A DNA stretch of 64,000 bases, taken from positions 128,532,962-128,596,961 of the forward strand of contig NC_081554.1 of assembly GCF_963082655.1 (NCBI RefSeq), written 5' to 3'. This document shows, piece after piece, positions 1 to 11,586 of this stretch; the stretch's first letter is position 1, and each line of letters starts with the position of its first letter. Both the position numbers and the translations under genes were made by a program. The notes under the pieces were generated by a model. That model worked only from the letters and a program-made list of their open reading frames with translations, was not told where the DNA came from and did not search any database. This DNA comes from Stomoxys calcitrans (lineage: Eukaryota; Arthropoda; Insecta; Diptera; Muscidae).

Positions 1-138
1 GTCGGCATATATGTGTGGTTTAAGAGGAGTTTATGAGGTGTGGCGTCCCTAAAACACTTGGCCATGAAACAGATACAGATACAGGATAGAATATCCTGAT
101 CGGCCTTCATATATTATTTCATATTATTCATATATTAT

Positions 139-872
139 TATACCCACCACCGAAGGATGGGGGTATATTCGTTTTGTCATTCCGTTTGCAACACGTCGAT
201 ATATCCATTTCCGACCCTATAAAGTATATGTATTCTTGATCAGCCAAGTCCAAGCCATGTCCGTCCGTCTGTCTCCCTGTCTGTTGAAATTACGCTACAG
301 TCTTTAAAAATACAAATACTGAGCTGAAACTATGCACATATTCTATTTGTGTCCATAAGCAGGTTAAGTTCGAAAATGGGCTATATCGGACTTTATCTTG
401 ATATATAGCCCCCATATAGACCGATCCGCAGATTTAGGGTCTTAGGCTCAAAAAAGCCACATTCGTTATCCCATTTAGCTGAAATTTGGGTCAGTGAGTT
501 GTGTTAGACCCTTCGACATCCTTCGTCAATTTGGCTCAGATCGGTCCAGATTTGGATACAGCTGTCATATAGACGGATCTCTCGATTAAAAGGCGCATTT
601 ATTGTCCGATTTTGCCAAAATTTGGGACAGTGAGTTGCGTTAAGCCCTCCGACATTCTTCTTCAATTTGGCTCAGATCGGTCCAGATTTGGATATAGCTG
701 CCATATAGACCATTCTCTCGATTTATGGTTTTGGATCCATAAAAGGCACATTTATTGTCCGATGTCGCCGATTTTATTTTTAGATATAGCTACTAAAAAG
801 ACAAATATTTTGTTATACACAATTGAACAATGACTTGTACTTATTAGATTTTAACGAAAGGTGGTTTATATA
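139..872 (-). mobile_element. DINE-like family B, 3' part (interrupted copy)
   Basis: The piece opens with the B-type end hairpin (CCCACCACCGAAGGATGGGG), followed by the conserved end block, a short GTCY tract and core repeat units with the 'CAGTGAGTTGYGTTAGRCCC' signature. It stops at a TA where a mariner has inserted, and its 5' end resumes at 2281. It codes for nothing. The 73-aa ORF inside it is a reading of the core repeat. Confidence 0.75.
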
Positions 873-2278
873 TTGGGTTGCATAAAAAGTAATTGCGGAT
901 TTTTTAAAAGAAAGTAAATGCATTTTTAATAAAACTTAGAATGAACTTTAATCAAATTTACTTTTTATACCCTCCACCATAAGATGGGGGGTATACTAAT
1001 TTCGTCATTCTGATTGTAACTACTCGAAATATTCGTCTGAGACCCCATAAAGTATATATATTCTTGATCGTCGTGAAATTTTATGTCGATCTAGCCATGT
1101 CCGTCCATCCGTCCGTCTGTCTGTCGAAAGCACGCTAACTTCCGAAGGAGTAAAACTAGTCACTTGAAATTTTGCACAAATACTTCTTATTAGTGTAGGT
1201 CAGTTAGTATTGTAAATGGGCCATATCGGTCCATGTTTTGAAATAGCTGCCATATAAACCGATCTTGGGTCTTGACTTCTTGAGCTTCTAGAGTGCGCAA
1301 TTCTTATCCGATTGGAATCAAATTTAGCACGACGTGTTTTGTTATGATATCCAACATCTGTGCCAAGTATGGTTCAAATCGGTTCATAACCTGATATAGC
1401 TGCCATATAAACAGATCTTGGGTCTTGACTTCTTCAGCCTCTAGAGGGCGCAATTCTTATCCGATTTGAATGAATTTTGGCACGACGTGTTTTGTTATTA
1501 TATCCAACAACTGTGCCAAGTATGGTTCAAATCGGTTCATAACCTGATATAGCTGTCATATAAACAGATCTGGGGCCTTGACTTCTTGAGCTTCTAGAGG
1601 GCTCAATTTCTATCCGATTTGGCTGAAATTTCGCAAGACGTTTTTTATTGTTACTTTCAACAACTATGTCAAATAAAGTACAAGTCGGTTCATAACCTGA
1701 TATAGCTGCCATATAAACCGATCTGGGATCTTGACTTCTTGAGCCTCTAGAGGTCGCAATTATTATCCGATTTCCCTGAAATTTTGTACGACGGATTCTC
1801 TCATGACCATTAACATACCTGTTTATTATGGTCTGAATCGGTCTATAGGCCGATACAGCTCCCATATAAATCGATCTCGCTATTTTACTTCTTGAGCCCA
1901 CAAAGGGCGCAATTCTTATTCGAATTGGCTGACATTTTACACAGGTCTCCAACAATTTAATTGTGGTCCAAACCGGACCATATCTTGATATCGCTCTAAT
2001 AGTAGAGCAAATCTTTTCTTATATCCTTTTTTTTTGCCTAAGAAGAGATGCCGGGAAAAGAACTCGACAAATGCGATCCATGGTGGAGGGTATATAAGAT
2101 TCGGCCCGGCCGAACTTACCACGCTTTTACTTGTTTTACACTTTTTTTCTAAAGCAAGCTAAAAGTCACAGCTGATAACTGACAGAAGAAAGAATGCAAT
2201 TACAGAGTCACAAGCTGTGGAAAAATTTGTCAACGCCGACTATATGAAAAATCCGCAATAACTTTTTGGGCAACCCAA
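873..2278 (-). mobile_element. Deleted mariner element, itself split by a family A element
   Basis: The ends TTGGGTTGC and GGGCAACCCAA are inverted and flanked by the TA target duplication (871-872 and 2279-2280). Only the two outer parts of a mariner are present, with no transposase. A family A element (966-2134) sits inside. Without it, the mariner would be about 235 bp, matching the copy at 19566-19801. The element lies inside a B element, so the order of insertion is B, then mariner, then A. Confidence 0.85.
966..2134 (-). mobile_element. DINE-like family A, full length
   Basis: It runs from the hairpin end (TATACCCTCCACCATAAG) through the end block, GTCY tract and about five 153-bp core units to the GGCCCGGCCGAA palindrome and ACTTGTT. 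It lies in a T-run of the host mariner with no clear target duplication, as expected for Helitron/Helentron insertion between T and T. The 142-aa and 61-aa minus-strand ORFs in it are core-repeat readings. Confidence 0.85.
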
Positions 2279-2347
2279 TATATACCCGAGGTGGTGGGTA
2301 TCCAAAGTTCGGCCTGGCCAAACATAACGCCTTTTTTCCTTGTTTTT
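2279..2347 (-). mobile_element. DINE-like family B, 5' end (rest of 139-872)
   Basis: Read on the minus strand it is AACAAGG..., the GGCCAGGCCGAA palindrome and the B subterminal motif CCCACCACCTCGGG. It directly continues the B copy broken at 872. Confidence 0.75.
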
Positions 2348-2389
2348 AATTATTCTTAGATTCGAAAGTTACTGTCACAGACCTTTCTT

Positions 2390-3010
2390 TTAATTGGCAT
2401 ATTATCCCGATCGTACTACACGTCCTATTTGCCTACCCCTATTAGTGGGTGGGCCAGTCGCAGACTCTGTCCTAATTCATCATTCATTTGATATCCATAT
2501 TGTCCCAATCAGTAAATTTGTCCTGCTGGGGGGTTTTGGGGGTAGGGAGGGCCCTCAGACACCAAAAAATTAATTTTTTGTGTCAGATTTGTATTCCATT
2601 TTTAAATACTTTTCATTTGATACCAAATTCGTACTCTTCTCTTAAATACCTTTCATTTGATCCCCATATTGTCCCAATCGGTAAACATGTCCGTCCGGGT
2701 GGGTCATGGGAATGGGGCGTTCCCCAGGTTATTTGACCCAAAAATTTAATACCAATTTAGTGTTTTTGGGGTATCATACGGTGGCATACAAAATTCTCTT
2801 AAATCAATGCACGCATCTCCGAGATCAGGCGTTTTTGAAGATTGGGGTATGGGGGAGGATCCACCCCCCTTCGGATATCAAAAAATTTAGTACCCTATTT
2901 TTAACGGGGGCCTAAACTCTACCATCTATGAAAATTTCATAAAAATCGGTTTAGCCGTTTTTGAGTCTATACAGAAAGACAAACAAACAAATAAACAAAC
3001 AAAGCGCAAC
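2390..3010 (+). repeat. Family D dispersed repeat
   Basis: Non-coding repeat with 'TTTCATTTGAT', 'ATTGTCCCAATCGG' and a 'CAGGTTATTTGACC' block, ending in 'AAAATCGGTTTAGCCGTTTTTGAG' and an (ACAAACAA)n tail. The same blocks recur at 58090-59165 and, inverted, at 5945-6560. The two or three open frames across it are repeat readings. Confidence 0.7.
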
Positions 3011-3044
3011 AATTCCATTTTTATATAATATTGTAGAAGAAGAA

Positions 3045-4050
3045 GATGCGTGCTCTGTTAAGAAAGTTCATCGCGTTCTTCATCCATTTTATGGTCAGTT
3101 TAAGCTACCCACTGAAGCGGCTATTTGGGCTATTGTGACCAAATTTCGCATCAAATTTACATTGTTGGACATTAGACCACCAACACGCTTACGTAGAGTG
3201 CGAACTGAATACAATATCGCTACTGTATCGGCCTGTGTTAAGAGAATCAATTATCGATTATTCGCCGATCGCAGCAATTGGGCCTTTGTTACTCAACAAT
3301 GTGGAACGTTTTTCGGAAGGCCTTAGGTGTGAATCCTTTAAAACTACAGCTGGTGCAAGAATTGAAGCCGCAACGCAGATATTTTGGTAAATGGGCTCTT
3401 GGAAAGTTGGCCGATGATCAAAATTTTTTATCGATAAATTGTATTTTTTGGCTGAAGTGAAGATCATCCAGAAGCATTGCAAGAGCTAACAATGCATCCA
3501 GAAAAAGTCACATTTTGGTGCGGTTTATGGGCTGGTGGTATCATTGGACTGTACTTCTTAAAGATGATGTGAATCGTAACGTAACTGTGAATGGTGAGCG
3601 CCATCATGAAATTATATCCTACTTGTTTTTGCCCAAAATATAAGAGCTTGACCTGCATGATATGTGGTTTCAACAAGATGGTGCCACATGCCAGACACCA
3701 CGCGTAACAATGGACTTATTGAGAGGCGAGTTCGGTGAACAATTTATTTCACTTTCGGGACCTGTCAATTGGCCGCCGTGCGATTTAACGACATAAGACT
3801 ATTTTTGTGGGGCTATGTTAAAGCTCACGTCTATACAGACAAGCCCGCTTCAATTGACGAATTGAAAGAAAACATTGGAGATTTTATTCGGGAGATACCG
3901 GCCAAAATATTGGAAAAAGTATGCCAAAATTGGACTGAGCGGATGTACTATTTGAGGCGCATTCACGGTTAATATTTGCATGGAATAAACTTCAAACATT
4001 TAATTATATGGACCGTACTATCAATTCAAATAAAGATTTCATGAATTCCT
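3045..4050 (+). pseudogene. Tc1/mariner-superfamily transposase relic
   Basis: Three frames together read like a DDE transposase. Segments in order are HPFYGQF...EAAIWAIVTKF with RRVRTEYNIA (HTH-type region, about 3075-3225), LVQELKPQRRYFGKWAL (3340-3400), MHPEKVTFWCGLWAGGIIG (3492-3548), MWFQQDGAT (3661-3687) and LFLWGYVKAHVYTDKPASIDELKENIGDFI (3800-3890). The second catalytic Asp (QQD) is visible. The region of the first Asp reads SINCIFWL instead of the related copy's SDEAHFWL and is followed by a deletion, and stops and frameshifts break the rest. The N-terminus seen at 15400 is missing. It cannot be active. Confidence 0.8.
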
Positions 4051-4342
4051 CTGAATTTTATGTGTTTTTTTTTTTTTTTTTTGAAAAACTTTTCTAAAGC
4101 TCTTTAAAAATAATCCTTTACAAAAATTGCTGCTTGCAAGGCTTCAAGAAGTCAAATGGGGAAAGCCGATCTCCCTATTGCCAAAGTTCTTGAAAGTCAT
4201 AACAAAACAGGGCATGCAAAATTTCAGCCAAATCGGACGAAAATTACGGCTTGTAAGGGCTCAAGGGCATGACTAGAATAGTATACACCCATCCTGTGGT
4301 GGTGGGTATAAAAATAGAGATCTTGGGCCGAAACTTTGCACG

Positions 4343-4614
4343 CGAAGTCGGCCAACAAGTGCTCCTTTTACGGGCCTATTACTTTATATCAAGAGATCAA
4401 TCTATGTGGCATAGATATCCAAAGCTGGACTGACGTAAGCCAAATTAAACAAGGATGTCGCGGGGCCTAACTAGTCGCTGTCCCAAATTTCAGCGAAGTT
4501 GGAAAAAAAAATGTGCCTTAAATCGAGCGATCGGGCTATATGGGGCCTTTATCACGATAAAGTCTGATATAGCCCATTTTCAAACTTAACCTACCTATGG
4601 GCAAAAGAGGAATC
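4343..4614. mobile_element. Palindrome spacer: family B-like core repeat
   Basis: The 272-bp single-copy centre consists of diverged B-type core units (ATCGAGCGATCGGGCTATATGG and similar). On each side the arms contain a B-like end hairpin (about 4280-4312 and 4646-4676), so the centre reads as a short B-like element with two inverted 3' ends. Confidence 0.6.
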
Positions 4615-4904
4615 CGTGCAAAGTTTCGGCCCAAGATCTCTATTTTTATACCCAGCACCACAGGATGGGTGTATACTATTCTAGTCATGCCCTTGAGCCC
4701 TTACAAGCCGTAATTTTCGTCCGATTTGGCTGAAATATTGCATGCCCTGTTTTGTTATGACTTTCAAGAACTTTGGCAATAGGGAGATCGGCTTTCCCCA
4801 TTTGACTTCTTGAAGCCTTGCAAGCAGCAATTTTTGTAAAGGATTATTTTTAAAGAGCTATAGAAAAGTTTAAAAAAAAAAAAAAAACACATAAAATTCA
4901 GAGG

Positions 4905-5907
4905 AATTCATGAAATCTTTATTTGAATTGATAGTACGGTCCATATAATTAAATGTTTGAAGTTTATTCCATGCAAATATTGACCGTGAATGCGCCTCAA
5001 ATAGTACATCCGCTCAGTCCAATTTTGGCATACTTTTTCCAATATTTTGGCCGGTATCTCCCGAATAAAATCTCCAATGTTTTCTTTCAATTCGTCAATT
5101 GAAGCGGGCTTGTCTGTATAGACGTGAGCTTTAACATAGCCCCACAAAAATAGTCTTATGTCGTTAAATCGCACGGCGGCCAATTGACAGGTCCCGAAAG
5201 TGAAATAAATTGTTCACCGAACTCGCCTCTCAATAAGTCCATTGTTACGCGTGGTGTCTGGCATGTGGCACCATCTTGTTGAAACCACATATCATGCAGG
5301 TCAAGCTCTTATATTTTGGGCAAAAACAAGTAGGATATAATTTCATGATGGCGCTCACCATTCACAGTTACGTTACGATTCACATCATCTTTAAGAAGTA
5401 CAGTCCAATGATACCACCAGCCCATAAACCGCACCAAAATGTGACTTTTTCTGGATGCATTGTTAGCTCTTGCAATGCTTCTGGATGATCTTCACTTCAG
5501 CCAAAAAATACAATTTATCGATAAAAAATTTTGATCATCGGCCAACTTTCCAAAAGCCCATTTACCAAAATATCTGCGTTGCGGCTTCAATTCTTGCACC
5601 AGCTGTAGTTTTAAAGGATCCACACCTAAGGCCTTCCGAAAAACTTTCCACGTTGTTGAGTAACAAAGGCCCAATTGCTGCGAACGGCGAATAATCGATA
5701 ATTGATTCTCATAACACAGGCCGATACAGTAGCGATATTGTATTCAGTTCGCACTCTACGTAAGCGTGTTGGTGGTCTAATGTCCAACAATGTAAATTTG
5801 ATGCGAAATTTGGTCACAATAGCCCAAATAGCCGCTTCAGTGGGTCGCTTAAACTGACCATAAAATGGATGAAGAACGCGATGAACTTTCTTAACAGAGC
5901 ACGCATC
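4905..5907 (-). pseudogene. Tc1/mariner-superfamily transposase relic (palindrome copy)
   Basis: Inverted twin of 3045-4050 with the same lesions. One informative difference is at the C-terminus. Here a Gln codon follows RRIHG and the frame runs on through YLHGINFKHLIIW, whereas the left arm has TAA at that point. The stop is therefore either a later mutation in the left arm or a sequencing difference. Confidence 0.8.
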
Positions 5908-5944
5908 TTCTTCTTCTACAATATTATATAAAAATGGAAATGTT

Positions 5945-6560
5945 GCGCTTTGTTTGTTTATTTGTTTGTTTGTCTTTCTGTATAGACTCAAAAAACGGCT
6001 AAACCGATTTTTATGAAATTTTCATAGATGGTAGAGTTTAGGCCCCCGTTAAAAATAGGGTACTAAATTTTTTGATATCCGAAGGGGGGTGGATCCTCCC
6101 CCATACCCCAATCTTCAAAAACGCCTGATCTCGGAGATGCGTGCATTGATTTAAGAGAATTTTGTATGCCACCGTATGATACCCCAAAAACACTAAATTG
6201 GTATTAAATTTTTGGGTCAAATAACCTGGGGGACGCCCCATTCCCATGACCCACCCGGACGGACATGTTTACCGATTGGGACAATATGGGGATCAAATGA
6301 AAGGTATTTAAGAGAAGAGTACGAATTTGGTATCAAATGAAAAGTATTTAAAAATGGAATACAAATCTGACACAAAAAATTAATTTTTTGGTGTCTGAGG
6401 GCCCTCCCTACCCCCAAAACCCCCCAGCAGGACAAATTTACTGATTGGGACAATATGGTTATGAAATGAATGATGAATTAGGACAGAGTCTGCGACCGGC
6501 CCACCCACTAATAGGGGTAGGCAAATAGGACGTGTAGTTCGATCGGGATAATATGCCAAT
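5945..6560 (-). repeat. Family D dispersed repeat (palindrome copy)
   Basis: Inverted counterpart of 2390-3010 within the right palindrome arm, nearly identical. The (TTTGTTTG)n tail is at 5948-5975. Confidence 0.7.
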
Positions 6561-6602
6561 TAAAAGAAAGGTCTGTGACAGTAACTTTCGAATCTAAGAA
6601 TA

Positions 6603-6817
6603 ATTAAAAACAAGGAAAAAAGGCGTTATGTTTGGCCAGGCCGAACTTTGGATACCCACCACCTCGGGTATATATTGGGTTGCCCAAAAAGATATTGCGG
6701 ATTTTTCATATAGTCGGCGTTGACAAATTTTTCCACAGCTTGTGACTCTGTAATTGCATTCTTTCTTCTGTCAGTTATCAGCTGTGACTTTAAGCTTGCT
6801 TTAGAAAAAAAGTGTAA
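6603..6817 (+). mobile_element. B 5' end followed by mariner 5' end (palindrome copy)
   Basis: 6603-6674 is the B 5' end (GGCCAGGCCGAA, CCCACCACCTCGGG). At the TA (6673-6674) the mariner begins (TTGGGTTGCCCAAAAAG at 6675) and runs to about 6817, where family A starts. This is the same junction order as 2134-2347, inverted. Confidence 0.8.
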
Positions 6818-7114
6818 AACAAGTAAAAGCGTGGTAAGTTCGGCCGGGCCGAATCTTATATACCCTCCACCATGGATCGCATTTGTCGAGTTCTTTTCCC
6901 GGCATCTCTTCTTAGGCAAAAAAAAAGGATATAAGAAAAGATTTGCTCTGCTATTAGAGCGATATCAAGATATGGTCCGGTTTGAACCACAATTAAATTA
7001 TATGTTGGAGACCTGTGTAGAATGTCAGCCAATTTGAATAAAAATTGCGCCCTTTGTGGGCTCAAGAAGTAAAATAGCGAGATCGATTTATATGGGAGCT
7101 GTATCGGCCTATAG
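6818..7114 (+). mobile_element. DINE-like family A, 5' part only
   Basis: Starts AACAAGTAAAAGCGTGG with the GGCCGGGCC palindrome and CCTCCACCATGG. It is cut off at 7114 by the palindrome breakpoint. The following ~100 bp (7115-7220) match nothing else I recognise in the window. Confidence 0.8.
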
Positions 7115-7219
7115 TTATGCTAGGACCTTCAACTTCCCCGTTTTATTTGACCTAGATTGGTTGAGATTTGACCTTATAAGTTCATAAGTGTTTCTTTCAC
7201 CTATTATAAAGAAAGGCGA

Positions 7220-7221
<2 letters not shown>

Positions 7222-7262
<41 letters not shown>
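7222..7262. repeat. (TA)n microsatellite
   Basis: About 20 perfect TA units, much longer than the ~4-unit TA tract in the DINE-like elements. It lies just outside the right end of the palindrome and before the RTE-like relic. Confidence 0.9.
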
Positions 7263-7265
<3 letters not shown>

Positions 7266-7299
7266 AGGTGTTTGATGTCGTCCATTTTTTCTTATATTC

Positions 7300-8266
7300 A
7301 TTTACTGACGGACCCACTTTCTGTACATTCCGTTTTGTCTCCTTTCTTGTTTATGCGTTCTTCTAGCAAGATCGCGAAAACGAGCTGGTGCGTACGCCTT
7401 ATCAGCGCCATCGTTGGACACTTGTAGCAGAGTAAAATGTTCTTTACATATCCTCAGCACACTATCTGTATCAGTTACCAAATTATCTTCTTTATCAGGA
7501 GGATGCACCAAAGCCATCGGTTTGATGTTTGAATCTTTGATGGAATTTTCGGACTTCATTATGACTTCTGTACATCTCAATTCGCTCACACTCACCTCTT
7601 TCAATTTACTCTTCCAAGGAGTAGGCAATGGATTGCCTCTGCGTCGTCATATCATTGGGACAAGAAGTGCTTTCATTAATTAATTTGGTCAGTCGAGTGA
7701 CGTATATCCTTTCCATCTGTTGTGTATGCAGCTTTTCAATGTCCAGCTTCCGTGCAAGGTCAGATCATATGTTTCTCGACGTGCTCAAACGGTTGCGAAC
7801 TGACTGTTAAACCAAAGATATTTTTTTCCTTATCTTCGCTTTCGAATCTCCCACAACGATTTTTATATCATGAGCGGTGCAGAGGTCGAATTCTCTCTGC
7901 GCATTCGTAGAAATTATGCTTGGTTTACAAGTCCTCGTCTAGTCGGGACATGGGCTCAAAGTTTAATAATTTGGCTTTAATGCGGAGTGTGGCTAGACTA
8001 TCATCCAACGGAGCAAAGCTGGAGAAAAGGTGTTTCAGTCACGGACTAATGTCAAATCCAAAGCCAAATTCATGCCTCGTCTCAAGGCAGCTATAGTATA
8101 GTTCCCCACCGCAGTACAAATTCCGTTTGGTGCTGTTGTGACAGCATTGCCAATTCATCGCACTTCCTGTAACGTATAAATATCTGTCTTGTAATTTTCC
8201 AATACATCTACCATATATTTTTTTTTCCGGACATTCCCGGTGGAGATCCGCAGATCCTGGTCTTTT
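7300..8266 (-). pseudogene. RTE-like LINE relic: endonuclease and linker
   Basis: On the minus strand it begins LRISTGNVRKK...DVLENYKTDIYTLQEVR, the start of an APE-type endonuclease. The usual WN is GN, and the catalytic Glu of QEVR is present. Then come fragments ending IKIVVGDSKAKI (compare the family's GDFNA motif) and, at about 7600-7430, the linker KEDNLVTDTDSVLRICKEHF that precedes the RT in such elements. Several stops and frameshifts break it, and the RT is absent. Its upstream side abuts an A copy at 8268. The partner RT domain type is seen at 19848-20640 and a second linker at 56041-56455. Confidence 0.75.
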
Positions 8267-8267
8267 A

Positions 8268-8828
8268 TACCCTTCACCATATGATGGGGATATACTAATA
8301 TTCGAAATATTCGTCTAAGGATCCATAAAGTATATATATTCTTGATTGTCAAGACAGTCGATCTAGCCATGTAAGTCCACAAGTCGGTCTGTCCGTCGAA
8401 ATCACGCTATCTTTTGAAGGAGTAAAGCTAGGGGATTGATATTTTGCACAAATATTTCCGATTAGTGTAAGTCGATTGGAATTGTAAATGGGCCATATCG
8501 GTCAATGTTTTGATATAGCTGCTATATAAATCGATCATGGATCTTGTCTTCTTGAGCCACTAGAGGGCCCAATCCTTATGCGATTTGGCTGAATTTTGCA
8601 ATCCAACAACTGTGTTAAGTACGGTTAAAATCGGTTTATAAACTGATATACAATAGCTGCCACTGCTTCTTGAGCCTCCAGAGTTCGCAAATATTAATGG
8701 CTCCAATAGCATAGGAATTCATATCCATTATCCTTTGTTTGCCTAAAACGAGATACCAGGCAAAGAACTTGACAAATGCGATCAATGGTGGAGAGTATAT
8801 AAGATTCGGTCCGGCCGAACGTTAGTGG
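8268..8828 (-). mobile_element. DINE-like family A, short copy
   Basis: Both ends are recognisable: the hairpin CCTTCACCATATGATGG at 8271 and the GGTCCGGCCGAAC palindrome near 8820. The core has only about two units. It is the first of three head-to-tail copies. Confidence 0.8.
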
Positions 8829-8838
8829 ATTCCGTTTT

Positions 8839-10174
8839 TATACCCTCCACCATAAGATGGGGGGTATACTAATTTCGTCATTCTGATTGTAACTACTCGA
8901 AATATTCGTCTGAGACCCCATAAAGTATATATATTCTTGATCGTCGTAAAATTTTATGTCGATCTAGCCATGTCCGTCCGTCTGTCCGTCCGTCCGTCCG
9001 TCTGTCTGTCGAAAGCACGCTAACTTCCGAAGGAGTAAAGCTAGCCGCTTGAAATTTTGCACAAATACTTCTTATTAGTTTAGGTCGGTTGGTATTGTAA
9101 ATGGGCCATATCTATCCATGTTTTGATATAGCTGCCATATAAACCGATCTTGGGTCTTGACTTCTTGAGCCTCTAGAGTGCGCAATTCTTATCCGATTGG
9201 GATGAAATTTAGCACGACATGTTTCGATATTATACCCAAAACTGTGCCAAGTATGGTTCAAATCGGTTCATAACCTGATATAGCTGCCATATAAACCGAT
9301 CTTGGGTCTTGATTTCTTGAGCGTTTAGAGTGCGCAATTCTTATCCGATTGGAATGAAATTTTGCACGACGTGTTTTGTTACGATATCCAACAATTGTGC
9401 CAAGTATGGTTCAAATCGGTCCATAACCTTATATAGCTGTCATATAAGCCGATCTTTGGTCTTGACTTCTTGAGCCTCTAGAGGGCGCAATTCTTATCCA
9501 ATTTGAATGAATTTTGGCACGTAGTATTTTGTTATGATATCCAACAACTGTGCCAAATATGGTTCAAATCGGTTCATAACTTGATGTAGCTGTCATATAA
9601 ACAGATCTGGGGACTTGACTTCTTGAGCTTCTAGAGGGCTCAATTTCTATCCGATTTGGCTGAAATTTCGCAAGACGTTTTTTATTGTTACTTTCAACAA
9701 CTATGTCAAATAAAGTACAAGTCGATTCATAACCTGATATAGCTGCCATATAAACCGATCTGGGATCTTGACTTCTTGAGTCTCTAGAGGTCGCAATTAT
9801 TATCCGATTTGCCTAAAATCTTGTACAACGGATTCTCTCATGACCATTAACATACGTGTTTATTATGGTCTGAATCGGTCTATAGGCCGATACAGCTCCC
9901 ATATAAATCGATCTCTCTATTTTACTTCTTGAGCCCACAAAGGGCGCAATTCTTATTCGAATTGGCTGACATTTTACACAGGTCTCCAACATATAATTTA
10001 ATTGTGGTCCAAACCGGACCATATCTTGATATCGCTCTAATAGCAGAGCAAATCTTTTCTTATATCCTTTTTTTGCCTAAGAAGAGATGCCGGGAGAAGA
10101 ACTCGACAACTGCGATCCATGGTGGAGGGTATATAAGATTCGGCCCGGCCGAACTTAGCACGCTTTTACTTGTT
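8839..10174 (-). mobile_element. DINE-like family A, full length
   Basis: Runs from TATACCCTCCACCATAAG to the GGCCCGGCCGAAC palindrome and CTTTTACTTGTT. It has a GTCY tract at about 8970-9010 and roughly six core units of 153 bp. It is separated by only ~10 bp from the copies on each side. Confidence 0.9.
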
Positions 10175-10181
10175 ACCTTTT

Positions 10182-10337
10182 TATACCCTCCACCATAAGA
10201 TGGGGGTATACTAATTTCGTCATTCTGATTGTAACTACTCGAAATATTCGTCTGAGACCCCATAAAGTATATATATTCTTGATCGTCGTGAAATTTTATG
10301 TCGATCTAGCCATGTCCGTCCGTCTGTCCGTCTGTCT

Positions 10338-10368
<31 letters not shown>

Positions 10369-11533
10369 GAAAGCACGCTAACTTCCGAAGGAGTAAAGCT
10401 AGTCGCTTGAAATTTTGCACAAATACTTCTTATTAGGGTAGGTCAGTTGGTATTGTAAATAGGCCATATCGGTCCATGTTTTGATATAGCTGCCATATAA
10501 ACCGATCTTGGGTCTTGACTTCTTCTGCCTCTAGAGGGCGCAATTCTTATCCGATTGGAATGAAATTTTGCACGACGTGTTTTGTTATTATATCCAACAA
10601 CTGTGCCAAGTTTGGTTCAAATCGATTCTTAATCTGATATAGCTGCCATATAAACCGATCTGGGGTCTTGACTTCTTGAGCCTCTAGAGTGCGCAATTCT
10701 TATCTGATTGGAATGAAATTTTGGCACGACGTGTCTTGTTACGATATCCAACAATTGTGCCAAGTATGGTTCAAATCGGTCCATAACCTTATATAGCTGT
10801 CATATAAACCGATCTTGGGTCTTGACTTCTTGAGCCTCTAGAGGGCGCAATTCTTATCCAATTTGAATGAATTTTGAGACGTAGTATTTTGTTATGATAT
10901 CCAACAACTGTGCCAAATATGGTTCAAATCGGTCCATAACTTGATATAGCTGTCATATAAACAGATCTGGGGACTTGACTTCTTGAGCTTCTAGAGGGTT
11001 CAATTTCTATCGGATTTGGCTGAAATTTCGCAAAACGTTTTTTATTGTTACTTTCAACAACTATGTCAAATAAAGTACAAGTCGGTTCATAACCTGATAT
11101 AGCTGCCATATAAACCAATCTGGGATCTTGACTTCTTGAGCCTGTAAAGGTCGAAATTATTATCCGATTTGCCTGAAATTTTGTACGACGGATTCTCTCA
11201 TGACCATTAACATACGTGATTATTATGGTCTGAATCGGTCTATAGGCCGATACTGCTCCCATATAAATCGATCTCTCTATTTTACTTCTTGAGCCCACAA
11301 AGGGCGCAATTCTTATTCGAATTGGCTGACATTTTACACAGGTCTCCAACATATAATTTAATTGTGGTCCAAACCGGACCATATCTTGATATCGCTCTAA
11401 TAGCAGAGCAAATCTTTTCTTATATCCTTTTTTTTGCCTAAGAAGAGATGCCGGGAAAAGAAATCAACAAATGCGATCCATGGTGGAGGGTATATAAGAT
11501 TCGGCTTCGGAACTAAGCACGTTTTTACTTGTT
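10182..11533 (-). mobile_element. DINE-like family A, full length
   Basis: Third head-to-tail copy, with a GTCY tract at about 10315-10370 and six or so core units. Its 5' palindrome is damaged (GGCTTCGGAAC). The 152-aa ORF at 10924-11382 is a translation of the core array and repeats the SVYMAAISGYEP-type segment every 51 residues. Confidence 0.9.
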
Positions 11534-11586
11534 TCCTTTACGGAAATAATACAGTAAAATATGACGAAAATGCTCCTTTGTGGGCT

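Larger units (their letters stand above)
1843..4342. repeat. Left arm of a 5.3-kb palindrome
   Basis: This 2.5-kb stretch is repeated in inverted orientation at 4615-7114. It contains part of an A element, one end of the mariner, the 5' end of B, family D repeats and a transposase relic. Coordinates of matching features add to 8952-8957 throughout. The small shift comes from a poly-T length difference. Scattered mismatches show the arms are not identical, and they are densest near the outer end. Confidence 0.9.
4615..7114. repeat. Right arm of the 5.3-kb palindrome
   Basis: Inverted copy of 1843-4342. The match ends abruptly at 7114 inside a family A core unit (after ATCGGCCTATAG), whereas the left arm's A element continues to its natural end at 966. 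The duplication therefore happened after all three nested insertions. Confidence 0.9.

Noticed and set aside
1843..7114. The palindrome as one giant foldback transposon
   Set aside because: Its outer ends fall inside an A core unit on the right and mid-element on the left, with no terminal motif or target duplication; a duplication event or assembly error explains it better.
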